This document shows positions 1 to 11,900 of a stretch of 64,000 nucleotides of DNA, in pieces. The stretch is taken from NCBI RefSeq assembly GCF_000091045.1, contig NC_006684.1, positions 1,501,581 to 1,565,580 of the forward strand, in the 5' to 3' direction. The stretch is from Cryptococcus deneoformans JEC21. Its lineage: Eukaryota > Basidiomycota > Tremellomycetes > Tremellales > Cryptococcaceae. Both the position numbers and the translations under genes were made by a program. The notes beneath the pieces were generated by a model. The model was not told the DNA's origin. It did not search any database and saw nothing but the letters and a program-made list of their open reading frames with translations. Within the stretch, counting starts at the first letter, position 1. The number at the start of each line of letters is the position of its first letter.

Positions 1-2757
1 TCTTCTTCACCGTCTCCGCTTGTGAATAGGCCTCGAGCTGTGCCCCGGTTTAACTCATCTATCGCTCGCACCGCTTTCACATCTCCAAGAGCAAGCCTTG
101 GCCGGAAGACTCCTTCGACCGAGAACAGTAAACCGCTTCATCCGTTCTTTTTAAACAATAGGAGGACCAATATCCCTACACCGACCAAGCCACGACGCGT
201 AGCCAATTACACCAGTACTGAAGCGGAGAGCTCAAGCAGCCAGCAAACTTCAAGCAGTCAAAGTACATCAGAATCCGTATCTTCAAGTCAACGAAATCAA
301 CTCGCCGAAGAAGAAGATATTATCAAGCTTACGCAAAGTGTCGAGAAGATGAGAGTCGCTCCATCACCTAAAACCCAGCCACCAGGTCCAAACACAAGCA
401 GGTTGTTCGTGCGTCGACCTCTTGTCAAGGCAGAAAGTGTACCCGAGCGCCAATTGACATTTGGGCGACTGCCGGTCAATGGCAACAAATCAAGTCTAGT
501 TGATGAGCCAGCCGCCATTCCTTTAGTACCAGATAACCATGAGCCGGAGGCTCCACCTGTTTATGTGTTCAATCTTCCCGATAATCCGGATCCCTCGTTA
601 CCACTCTTCGACTACAAGACTTACCCTCGACCTCCTATGGTGGTGTACACCCGGTCAATGTCGGAAGCGGAAGATCTGGTTGCTTGTCTGAAAGGACCCA
701 TTTTAGGATTCGATCTGGAATGGGCAACGTCGTATAACAAGGTGTGGGATGCGAGCACAGGGAGGTACGATTTCCAGCAGTACCCCACTGCTTTGGTGCA
801 ATTATGTGATGAGAAGATGATCGTCCTGATACATCTTCAAGATAAAATGGGTCAGTTATTCCGACCTTCGTACCTCAGGTGTCCCACTTTTTACTGATAG
901 TACAATTGTAGACCTTCCGGCAAAGGTCGCTGAACTTGTACGTGACCCTAAAATCTATAAACTCGGCGTCCAATCTATGGGTGACGGCCGGAAACTCGTC
1001 CGCGATTTTCCCCATCACTTCCGACAAGGTGGACCCGCCGGGCTGTATGAACTATCTCGGATGGCGCACGCTATAGATCCACAAAGAGCTGGCCATGGAT
1101 CAAGGTTGATCAAACTTGCGACGCTTTGTAGAGCGTATCTGGGGAAGGAGTTGGATAAGGATACGAAAATTAGAAGGGGCGATTGGGCAGGAGAGCTGAA
1201 TGAGGTGCAGAAAGCGTGTAAGTCGTCTAGCCTGATTTTTCAGTTATAGCTTCTGTGGCTGACATTCAGCTACATTATAGACGCCGCCAACGACGTTTTT
1301 GTCTCTATACAAATATTCAACGCCCTCAGAAAGCTCGCCGAAGAGAGGAACGTCCCTCTTGACTTTGATAGTTGGTCATCCTCTGTCATATGTCAGCCTG
1401 AAAGAATAGCTCCATTAGCCACTTCTGTGACGATGGCAGCAGCTACTGGAGAGAGCGTATCTGTCAATAGAGTTTTGAAACCGGCTGTTACCATGCCCTG
1501 TGGGTTACCGTCACAAGCTATGGAGCCAGGGAGGATATCAAATCAAAGGCAGAGTAGCCAATCGCAGGCTCAGCCGCCGGTTGCTCTTCAAACGGCGACG
1601 ACAGCAAATCATGCTCAAAGCCAATCCCAAGCACGACCTGATGCTCAAGCTGTGGTTCAGTCACAAAATCAGCCCCAGTCACAACAACCTACGACACAGC
1701 TACAATCCACGTGCGCGTCACCCAATGTTGGGAGACATGTCCAAATCACAGGGCCTGAATATTCTAATCAAAAACCCGTATCTGTTAAACAAGCCGTAAC
1801 TGCGCCACTTACTCAGTTGTCATGCCCAGCTTTATCTCAGCTTCCGTCCACAGCCTCCACACCAACCCAAGCGCCTGCTCAAAATCAACCCTTGCCCCAC
1901 GCTCAGCCTTCGACCCGTATCATTCATTCCAACATCCGTCCCTGTGCAAACATAACTGGCAATGCTCATCCCTTTTTGTACGGCGCTGACGAAGAAGACG
2001 ATGAATTCGAATCCTATGACTCTACTTATGGGTCCGTGGGTTCCTTCCAAATGGGTACGTCTAACCCTATGTATGCGGCTATTCAGCAGCACTTACCGCA
2101 TCTCCTGCCTCCTACAGGATCTTCTAATGCTGCCAGAGAGAGAGCGAGGCAGATGGGGCAAAGAACGCCAGCGCAGATACTATCAGCCATGGGTCCGGGT
2201 CCGTCGAGGTCAAAAAGTCGGACGAGCACAGGTTCAAATTCTAGCTCGTGGGGAAGAAGCAAGGATGGTGGAGCTAGAAACGGGGGAAGCGTTGTCCTTC
2301 GAGGGAAGGTGATATATACCCCATCTGGAGTGAAACCTCCTCCGCTAGCAAAGATGAAATCGCTCACCGCGTTTTTGGAGGGAAAGACGTTTGAGCGGAT
2401 TGCGGTAGAGAAAAGTATTAAGCTTAACACTTGCCAGTGAGTGTTCACACCTCGGACTACAAATGCTAGGCATAAAACTAACGCATTACTAATTGCAGGG
2501 GCTATGTCATCGAGGCAATATCTACGCTTGGGACTAAACACTTTGAAAATGCAGCACTCGAGAGAATGTGGCAATTGGCCACACCTGATATTTGGATTTT
2601 TCACAGCAGCCAGCAACTAATGCAAGAGATGATACAGATGTTTGGGGAGCATCCACGGAAAGAGGAGATTGAGAGATTGGCAAAAGAAAGGGAGGTGAAA
2701 TTGAAGGAATCGGGTCGATGGAGAGAAAGCGGTGCCATGAGTTCCTCTCATCCTTGA
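1..2757 (+). CDS. DEDDy 3'-5' exonuclease domain protein (WRN/EXD2-like), 5' partial
   Basis: Predicted 3'-5' exonuclease of the DnaQ-like DEDDy superfamily, acting on DNA or RNA ends. The reading frame is open from base 1, so the true start lies outside the window. After a Ser/Gln-rich N-terminus the exo I motif FDLEW (about residue 235) is followed, across an intron near 849-911, by a VQSMGDGRKL segment (exo II region). Across a second intron (about 1220-1280) comes AYAANDVFV, which fits the exo III YxxxD motif. These motifs with the spacing DWAGEL-x5-A-YAAND resemble the WRN/EXD2 exonuclease domain. The C-terminal half is a long Gln/Ser/Pro-rich linker with SQSQAQ-type runs (about 1530-1930) and then a conserved-looking end (GYVIEAISTLGTKHFENAA) reached across an intron near 2439-2498. 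There is no helicase domain. The domain call is firm; the exact orthologue is not known. Confidence 0.8.
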
Positions 2758-2930
2758 TAGAATATCTATTAGATATTCAAAAGTTGATTAAAGCTGCTTA
2801 CTACGACAGTTGTATATTTACATATTTACTTGGGAACCATTTGAAATAATGGCTGTGTATTACTGTCTACCATAACAGATTGCATTTTCTAGACCAAGGC
2901 CCAACTTATATCTCATCCACAGACAAACTC

Positions 2931-4593
2931 TTACTTGCATCCTAAAAGCACAATTAGCCACCAACCACACATCAATGCAGGAAAAGAAGGAAATAATACT
3001 TACTTTGATGAACGATAGACATCCCATGCTCCTCATACTCCTCCTTTGTGACCCATAACTGATGGAACGTCCCCAAACTTGCCAAAATCGAACCTCCAAC
3101 CCAAGAAGCATACTTGCGCTCAAACGGAATCGTCGGCGAATGAATCTTGATCTTCTGACTAGGCATCGTCGCTGCCAATTCTACGTCCAATCTCTCGATT
3201 AAACCCCTCGTCAAGGCGGTGTTACCGACCACGACGATATTCTGCAACAAGCTCGCCCGAACATCGACATCACAAGCCATGACACTATCGTGCACGAGCT
3301 GGGAGAGGGAGACGAGGTCACGTAAGGATCGAGAATGTTCTGTCGTGAGTACTTTTTGGAGAGTGGGAGGAGGTGGGATGGATTGGTTGTAGTAACGTTC
3401 AGGGTCGAAAAGCATCTCGGTGAAGCGGTATCGTTCTTCGCCGAAGTATTGATGGTACCCATCAGGGAACTCGTACAGAACTTGAGGCAAATCACCAGCA
3501 GTTTGGAAATCGAATCCTTTATAGTTTACAATTTCGGTGCAGGCCTCCTTGTACCCCTCGACAACATTGTTCTCAGCCCAGAGTTTCCATGAGGTGGTTG
3601 TATGTGGCGCGCGGTCGTCCCTCAAGATGGGTTTGGGGATGATCCCAGGGTCAGAGGACGGGTCGCGTTGCTTGATGAGCTGACGAGGGAGGAGGGAGAG
3701 AGGGGAACGGGTAGGGGTAGGAGAGGTGAAGTGATTTTGTAACTGAGATACGATGAGTTGAGAAGCGAGAGGCTGGTGCATAGTGCCTGCTCGGAGAGCG
3801 TAACCGTCAACAATAGGTACAGCGCTGCTGGTGGCATAGCCGACATCAAGGACCAGAGCGGTTGGCTTTCCGGCAGCGAATCTATTTCCGAGCGGTTAGT
3901 TACGCTACTGGCTTTAGGAATGAGGGAAAGAAACGTACGCCGACAGAACACCTGACGAACCAAAGTACAACGCCGGCATTTTCTCGCCCTCAAAGGCCAT
4001 CTCCGTCATGACCTGTCGCGCTTTAGGCGTGTTCCAAGCTGGCTCGGTGATCATAATAGGGTGCTCTTCCGGGTTGACACCGAGACGTTCGTGCAGGATA
4101 TGGTGCAGCAAAGCGGATGCAGGTTCGGGATCGTTCACTTGTAGTTTGAAAAAAGAGTCAATATATGTCTTCTGAGAGCCAAAGTTCACCTGTCACGTAC
4201 CGACACCATCCAGCATAAAGTTACCAACTTCCATTCCCGGCCTCCATACGCTAACGCCATCTTCTCCAACATAGTACTTTCGTCCGCTACCCTTCTTTTT
4301 GCTCTGTTCTTCTGCTCCTTCAGGGACAGGTTCTGCCATTGTCACATCCTCTCCATTCTCCTTATTCGCTCCATTTTCTCCAACTGAGTTTCCGTTGGAT
4401 CCTGACGATGATGGATCATTGGTATAGCCGTAGAATGAAGGGCAAACCACGCGTGGACAATCTTCACCGGCGTAACCCGCTCTAGTTGTGTAAGACCCAA
4501 AGTCGAGCACAAGGGCAGAGACCTCGTCTGATCCATATGTTAGCACTGCTATCCCCACTCCATCCCAACATACTCACCGCCGTTGTATACCAT
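2931..4593 (-). CDS. ARP4: Actin-related protein 4 (INO80/SWR1/NuA4 subunit)
   Basis: Nuclear actin-related protein shared by the INO80, SWR1 and NuA4 chromatin complexes. Start at 4593: a 16-nt first exon (MVYNG) is spliced over intron 4577-4528 to give [28 protein letters not shown], the Arp4-type opening with an actin phosphate-loop-like segment. A low-complexity acidic insertion follows ([20 protein letters not shown]). The C-terminus has the actin-fold segment [21 protein letters not shown] and [28 protein letters not shown] last intron ends near 2943 and the protein finishes SIVHQRCK, matching the actin SIVHRKCF end. It is divergent from the TPR gene at 4916 (322 bp) and convergent with the exonuclease gene. 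ARP4 is chosen over other ARPs because of the [10 protein letters not shown] start. Confidence 0.9.
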
Positions 4594-4915
4594 GTTTTTC
4601 GCGGTGGATGTATAATATATGGCGATGGAAAGAGGAGAGTAGGATTGTAAGGGCGAGTTTATTATGCCACAAGCTTTGTTACGTAATTTAGATATGGGTG
4701 AAGACGGTGACGCCCGCCGTTTCTTTGTGCAATCTCGTCGTTCCCGATAAAATTCAGACAACCTCCAATAAAACATTTATTCCCCAGTTTCTTCGACTCT
4801 CAGCAGCCCTTGACACTTTAGACCGCTTCTCAAACACATTGTCATCGGACTACCCTGGTAAAGAGCTACGAATACATACCAAAAACATTCCAAACAGCCC
4901 AACAGGCCCACATCT

Positions 4916-7280
4916 ATGTCAAAGTCGGATAACGCCCAAAATCTACCCTCGTCGTTCACTCTTCCACCGCAGCTCCTCGCCCAAGCAGCAGATGCTTACC
5001 GGCATCCGGCTCCGCCACCTCAGCTGCCGGCTGTTCAGCTTGTTCCACGACACCAGGAGCCTGTTATAAATCCTAAGGAGAAGCACAGTCCAAATGGATT
5101 CCCACCAAATGGCGCAGGTGTCGGAATCGTGAGGTGCCCAGAGGGACGCGCATGGCAGGAACGGAATATGCATGCAGGTGAAAGACTGGGAAGGTTTAGG
5201 GACCAAGATATAGACGGGTTCGTGACGGATATGGGGATGGTTTTGAGGAAAGAGTATGACTGCTGGGTCGAGCAGTGCTGGTACGTGCTTTTGTTTGGTC
5301 ATGGGCGAGATGATTATCTGCTGGCTAGTTTTGCTGACCTTCCATTTTCAGGCAAGAAGCTTTCCATCAAGTATTCACACATACCCTTCCTGATCTCATT
5401 ATCAACCTCATCATGACTGGCGCTACACCGTCCTTCTTACGACGAAATATCGTGTTTGGCGGTCAATCTCTCGACCATCTCTTCCAATCTCAAATGTTGC
5501 ATATCCTGTTTGAAGAACTCGAGCTCTGTCTCTCTGGTGACAGACCACGGACCCGTACAGAGCCGGGGCCGAGCATGAATACCATCTCCAACAACGGTGC
5601 CAGACCATCGCCTTTCCCACTTCCACCGCAACCCGCTGCAGCACCCATCTTCCGGGACGGTGTCTGTTTCCACAATTTGTCTTTCCAACACGGTATCCCG
5701 GAAGAAGAGGATGATCATGGAGCGTGTCTTTGTCAGTTGACGAGTTGTATGGTGTGTTTCCACCTCTTCGCCATCATGCGTCGTGGACCTATCAGTCTTC
5801 TCCCACACGAGTTACTCAATACACCAGCAGCTAAAGGGTGGTTGGGCGGGATTGAGACTGAAGCTCATGCCCGTGCAAGACAAGATTCTCTTCGTCGTAA
5901 AGCTCCTTCTCAAAGTATTTTACCGCCAGGTAAAGGTTATGCTCAAGTACCCAGACCAGGAGCACTAGCCCCAAACGGAAATGCCGAAGGAGGAATAGGA
6001 GAAGGGGGAGGAGGAGGTAAACCCCTGAAACCACCTCAAATATTCCCGCATCCACAAATGACAGACGTCCTCGCGGTGGAGGAACATCTTCGATGGAGAT
6101 TGAAAGAGCTTGGCGCGACGGATCCAGCGGTAGAAGGTCGGTACGGACCGTCGACAAATTCGCCTGTCGCGTTGGAAGGCGTAAAGTTGCCTCAGAGTGC
6201 GGGGGAGGAGTGGAATGATGGTGGACAACACCCTACAGGGGAAGGAGCAGGGGGCAAGGTAAATATGAACATGAACGCCGCGCAGAATAAGAATGTAAAA
6301 CTGGCAAAAGTCAAAGGTCGAGGTAAAATGAGACGAGTGGTCGTACCCAATGGTGTCACGGGGGCGACGGCGGCAACGGCGAAGGCTCAAAAGCAAAATG
6401 ACAAAGATGGGAAAAAGCCGACCGTTTACTTGCCGAAGGAGTGGACTGAGGCGACAGCGTCTGAGAGGAATACTGCCATTGTGTTGACGTTTAGACATTT
6501 TGTCAAGGTTTGTCTATCTTGCGCCTTCCTTTTCCGCAATCAACCTGAGCCTGCTCTCCTTGAACATGGCTCTGGACATAAAGCTAACTCTTCACTTGTA
6601 GCTTCTCCACCAAATAGCCATGGCTGCATCCCCCTTCTCCCACCCCGACTACCCCTCCGATATTGAAGAACTCTTGCGTATGCACCCCGTCGCGCTTTAT
6701 CGCCGATTAGCAGAACCCGCGATGGAGAGACAGTACAATGCCGAGGAAGTGAAGGCTTGGAAATCATGTATGGATAAATGGGCGGAGGAGTTTGGTGGAA
6801 AGGAGAGGAAAAAGGTTGGTTCGATTTGTGTCTTCCATTTGCCCCTCCTACTTCTTGTTATCCCTCTGTTTGGCCGCAGGCTATGGTTTGGCATGATGAA
6901 ATTAGAGCTGACCAACAATTTTAATGGACGAAAAACCATAGGGTAACGACCAATCCCAAGATAAACGTCACTCCGAAGCCGTCCGGCATTACACCCGCGC
7001 CATCTCGCTCGATCCTAAAAAGACCGTCTACTACTCCAACCGCGCGATAGCATACAACAACCTCTCCCTGCACAGCCACGCCGAGATTGACTGTACCCAC
7101 TTGCTGGCTAGAGATCCGAAGAACCAGAAAGCACTGTATCAGCGGGCGCTGGCGAGGAAGGGAATGGGGAGATGGAAGGAGGCGCAATCGGATTTGCAAG
7201 AGTTGTTGAAGCTTAGTGGAGATAATGAGAGTGCGAAGAATCTGTTGATGATTATCAATAAGGAGATGGAGAGATTGTGA
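4916..7280 (+). CDS. TPR-repeat protein of unknown role
   Basis: Protein of about 690 residues with four exons: 4916-5280, 5352-6507, 6602-6814 and 6942-7280. The splice phases all fit; for example the first junction restores EQCWQEAFHQVFTHTLPDL. The N-terminal two thirds are not recognised. They contain a FRDQDIDGFVTDMG segment, a helical region around SFLRRNIVFGGQSLDHLFQSQML, and low-complexity Gly/Lys-rich linkers (GEGGGGGKPLKPPQ; VKLAKVKGRGKMRR) that look nuclear. The C-terminus is a clear tetratricopeptide array: HSEAVRHYTRAISLDPKK, YYSNRAIAYNNL, then ALYQRALARKGMGRWKEA and SDLQELLKL. TPRs of this kind (RPAP3/Tah1/Sti1 style) usually hold a chaperone tail or partner protein, but no partner can be named from sequence. 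Confidence 0.75.
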
Positions 7281-7824
7281 GGCGCCCGGGGGGCGCCAAT
7301 ATAAGACCCCGCAAAAGTGAACCAATTCCGGTAAAGATGAGTAATTTAATATATAGTATTTTTTTCTCTTTATCGCTGGTTAGCCAGTAATCATTGATTT
7401 TGGGGTTTTGGCTTTACGTTTACGCGTTCAGCGCAAGCGTATACTTTCTGCAGTATCATAGTGTCAGATGATGCCATCTAATCTTTACATTGGTTATTGA
7501 TCCTGAGATGATGTTAGACCGACAGAATGTCAAAAAGCAGCAGACAGACGAATTTGAGGAGGCAGTAAGAACACGATATTCTTAATTTCATGCCCATGGT
7601 ACACCGTCTGGAAGACGCCAGACATGCTCTTTTTTGCTCTTACCGCCTCAACCCCGAGCCCAGACGTCTAGTAAATTGCCCCGCCTCCAATCCACGCCGT
7701 GCACATCCCCATCCCACCATACGCATGATCTATTCTTGGCAACCTCCAAATAAAAAACCCGCACTGCACCCATCCATCCATCCTACTAAACCAAAACCCA
7801 ACAGACCGAAAAAAGCAAGCGGTC
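7281..7824. other. Intergenic, convergent 3' ends
   Basis: 544 bp between the TPR gene (+) and SmD3 (-). It is AT-rich with no codon-like signal; the short frames here are antisense to 3' untranslated sequence. I see no RNA gene or repeat. Confidence 0.6.
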
Positions 7825-8608
7825 TTAACGCCTGACACCTTGGTTTGTCCTTGTCGTTCCACGTCGGGCGTTTGCTAAAAAAGAGAAATACAAAACACAC
7901 ACCGTGGGTTAGCTCTCTGATTCTTCCTCTTATGCTGCTATGGGATAGAGAGGGAAGACAAGGGGTTGATGACTTACCTCGCTGGATGGTAGCTCGTCCT
8001 CGGGCAGCACCAATACCTCTTCCTCGCATAGCATTAGGACCGATCCTCTTGAACCTATTGTCAAGCAGGGCCATAATCAGCCTTAGACCTTTCACAAAAA
8101 GCATCCCGACTACTTGTACTATCTGGAGATAGCGAATGGGAAGACTAAAAGGGAATCTTTAGGAGCGGAATTGAGATGAAGACACGTACATAGGCGCCTG
8201 GGCAAGCAAATCGGGAACGATTATGAATCGGATCATACTACCACGGATGTACACTTGCTCGAGTTGGGATACACGGCCGTCTCGCGCGGTGACGGTTATT
8301 TCACGGAGAGCAATGTTAAGAGTGTCTTCGGCTGGAGCGGCAGAGTGGCAAAACACAGGGCAAGATGAGCAGATTAGCATCGGTGTCAAGTGATCTGGAG
8401 AGGTAAGACAACGGGACGTACCCTCCATCAACTTTCCTCGGTACATCTACAGCAACGACAGACGCTATTGTTAGCAACAAGAAGGGCGAGCCATATGATT
8501 TCGACAGATAAAGAAATGACTACCCACCTCGCCAGTTTTCAATTCGACAGTGATAATATGACCCAAAGACTCGTGGAGGAGCTTGACGGGAACACCAAGG
8601 TTGGCCAT
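7825..8608 (-). CDS. SMD3: Small nuclear ribonucleoprotein Sm D3
   Basis: Core Sm ring protein of the spliceosomal U1, U2, U4 and U5 snRNPs. The start [20 protein letters not shown] at 8608 is typical SmD3. The Sm1 motif ([21 protein letters not shown]) and Sm2 motif ([26 protein letters not shown]) are spread over several exons. The tail [20 protein letters not shown] is the expected RG-rich, methylation-prone extension. A final intron with donor near 7976 and acceptor near 7868 adds [16 protein letters not shown] before the stop at 7825. Length (about 130 residues) fits the family. It is divergent from the DEAH helicase with 365 bp between starts, so the two may share a promoter. Confidence 0.95.
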
Positions 8609-8973
8609 TTTGTTCGTGAGTTTGCTAGTTTTTGCTGCCGGACTTCAAGAGTTGAGGAGTTATGGGTAGCTAGCTGTGGGTCTGGGGGTAGGAAAAGAGG
8701 TGGATGTGTGGATATATGTGTGGAATGAAAGAATATAGTGCTATCGAATACGCCCAGAGGAAAGAGCGAAGGATCGAAAGGCGTGGTGGCTATGTGGGTG
8801 TTTGCTTAACTTTTGTATTTTTCGTTTCGCAGCCTCTGACCGGTCTCGGGTGACTTCACCTGATAGAGAAATGATGGCGTGGAACTTGTTTCTTCTGTTT
8901 CTCGAGTTGCATTCGTTCTATTAACGTGCATTTTTATCATTACTATCGATTTCTGGCTTCCCAGAAACCAAGC

Positions 8974-11900
8974 ATGGCTCCCAAACGACGGCCTGCAAAC
9001 GTAGTCCGCTCAGGAAACGCCGGCAACTCTTCAAAGCCAGCGCCCAAAGATAAGGAAAAAGATGCTAAATCTTCAACGCCCGATAATGCACCGTTTGGGA
9101 CTTTTAAAGACGGCACTCCTAGGCCGCCACCTCTTTTCCCGGCCGGGTACAAGTCGCCTGTAACGATATTGAATGAAAAATGTCAAAAAATGGGCTGGGA
9201 GAAACCTGTGGTGGAGAGTGTAAGTGTGAGAAAGCTTTTCGAAAAAGCTCTGATCGATTGTGGTCGTTTCTCAAACGTAAATCTTAGAGACTGATTAGCT
9301 GATATGCATTATCTGCTTGTTGCCGCAAATATCTGCAGTTTCAAAATAGAGGATCGGATCCGCAAACATACACCGGCTCGGTGACGCTCAGGAAGCGGAC
9401 CAGCAAGAATATCTACAACCTCGACGAAGTGCGATTGATTCCTCATCAACCGTTGAGGATTGAGTCTGCCGCTGAGGCCAAGCATTATGCCGCAACTTAT
9501 GCATTATTCAGAGTAGGTCTAACATCATGGTAACTGCTTGCTTGTATATAGCATGGATAACTCATGCAATATGCATCTTAGTTCTGCTCGCATCTCCCAA
9601 TGTCTATGACTCTCCCTCCATCTATACGGCCGTACTGGTCAGAACTGACTGCCGAAAAAGCTGCCGCCTCAGCTCACAGGGCTTGGGAGTACAATCCAGA
9701 TCCTTTTGCTGCGAAGAAAGAGGTATCAGATCGACAAGAGAAGCGAAAACAAAAGGAGGAGAAAGACAAAGAAGTTGGTCCCTCGGGAGAAAGTGCGAAG
9801 GCAAAGGAGGCAAGGGGAAGCGGAGGACGTGGGTGGGATAATGCACCAGAGGTGAAAATGGCAGCTTCATTGAGGGAAATGGTCGAAGGAACGGTGAGAA
9901 AGGTAAGCAACAAGATATATCTTCACAGGGCGTGGAGCTGAATGTTTATTTGCAGATGATGCAGCAATTCCCATCTGCTGTACTGGAAGCCAGCAGAGAT
10001 GCTGCATCAACCGTATCAACCGCTCCATCTGGCATCTCAACTCCTGCTCTTGACCTATCTACCCTCCAAACACAGCTCACTACCCTCGCGTTCCGGCCTT
10101 CGCACATCGCTTCCTGTTTGTCCGCTGTTTCCTCCGCGACTGCAAGACTCAAATCCTCTTCTTCTTCTTCGACTAACGACCCTCTCGTACTCTCCCTAAG
10201 TATTTTATCCCCTCTGGAAGCTGCTATCGAATGGTTACTGCTACATGTACCAGAAGACGATTTACCTGGAAGATATCGACCTTCTTCAAGTTCGGCGGAT
10301 TTTATTACTGGAGCCAGCGCAAAGGCCGGCGGGAAAGATGCGCTCGTCAAGGGATGGTTAACTGACAAGTTGGTGAAGCAAGCCGGATTTCCAAGGAAAG
10401 CGGTGGAAAAAGTGTTGGAAACCGAGGAACGTGAATCTGTAGCGCTGGATATTCTGGGTAGACGGTTATGCGGCTGGGAATCAGGAGAAGATGGATGGGG
10501 TGCAGAAGAATATGGAGATGGGTGGACGGGAGATGGAAAGGAGAGGGAAGAGAGGCAGCAACACAGGGAAGAAGAGATCTTGGCTCTCCAAGCTGTTTTG
10601 GGTGAAAGGTATGAAGAAACGTCGGCTATCTCTTTTACCATCCACATCGGGCAAGAGACCACAGGCGGGAATGATACCCTTGCGTTACACATCATCTTCG
10701 ATGAAGCCTCCCCTTACCCCTCCGCCTCCTACCCTACCTGCGCACCAGCATTCTACCTTACTTCCGACACTCTTCCAGCATACATCCGCCTCCACCTTCA
10801 CTCCCAGCTTTTAAGACAATTCCGCGATCCGGAGAGGCATGATCTCCGTTCTGTCCTCGAAAGTGGATGGGGAGGAGCAGTGTTGAGTATGGTAGAATAT
10901 CTCGAGACCACCTTAACCAAAGTGGTGGAGAACCCTCCGGATGTAGGAGAGGTTACAAAGTATCTTGTACCGAAAGTGGAGGAGGTCATACCGCGGGCAG
11001 AGAAGGATATGCAACAGAAGAAGAGACAAAGGTCTCAGAAAGAAATGGGTGAGAAAAGAGCCCCAACGAAGGAGGATGAAGAGAGAGTGAAGAGGAAGAG
11101 GCAAGAGATGTTGGATCATCCCGAATATGAGAAGATGATGAGTGACAGGATGAGTTTACCTGCGTGGAAGGAAAAGGATAATATCACAGGGGCTCTGAAG
11201 GATAATAGAGTTTTGGTTGTCGTTGGTGAAGTGAGTTATTTAACCTAATCGAAAGAAGTGTGCTGATAATCTACAAGACTGGTTGTGGTAAAAGGTAATT
11301 TGAGAATGACCGTGTGTAGTATCATCTTTCATCAACTGATAAGCAATTCGCAGTACTCAACTCCCTCAATTCATCCTTGACGACGAAATATCTGCTGGCC
11401 GTGGCGCTTCCGCCAATATCATCGTCACCCAACCTCGTCGTGTAGCCGCGATGGGTGTTGCCTCCCGTGTCGCCCAAGAACGTATGGAAGACCTTGATAA
11501 ATCCCCTGTGGCGGGTACAGTGGGTTACGCAATCCGTGGCGAACGGCGAGCAGGGCCAGATACGAGTCTCTTGTTCTGCACAACTGGTGTCGTACTCAGA
11601 CGGTTGGGCAGTGGGGACCCTGATTTGAAAGGGGTCAGTCATGTGGTTGTGGATGAAGCGCATGAAAGAGGAGTGGATACGGATTTGTTGATTTGTTTAT
11701 TGAGGGATTTGCTGGAGAGGAATAAGACGATCAAGGTTATTTTGATGTCTGCTACTATCAATGGTGAGTCTAAGGGCGTCGGCGGCTAGGTAATGAACGC
11801 TCGCAAGGTGGCTAACAATGTGACGTACTTTAGAACAAATCTTTATTGGTCAGTAATTTGACATCCGTCCAAAGAAGCATACTAATTTGTCGATAGACTA

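Noticed and set aside
8943..9152. Antisense frame over the helicase N-terminus
   Set aside because: It is the shadow of the plus-strand exon and has no independent support.
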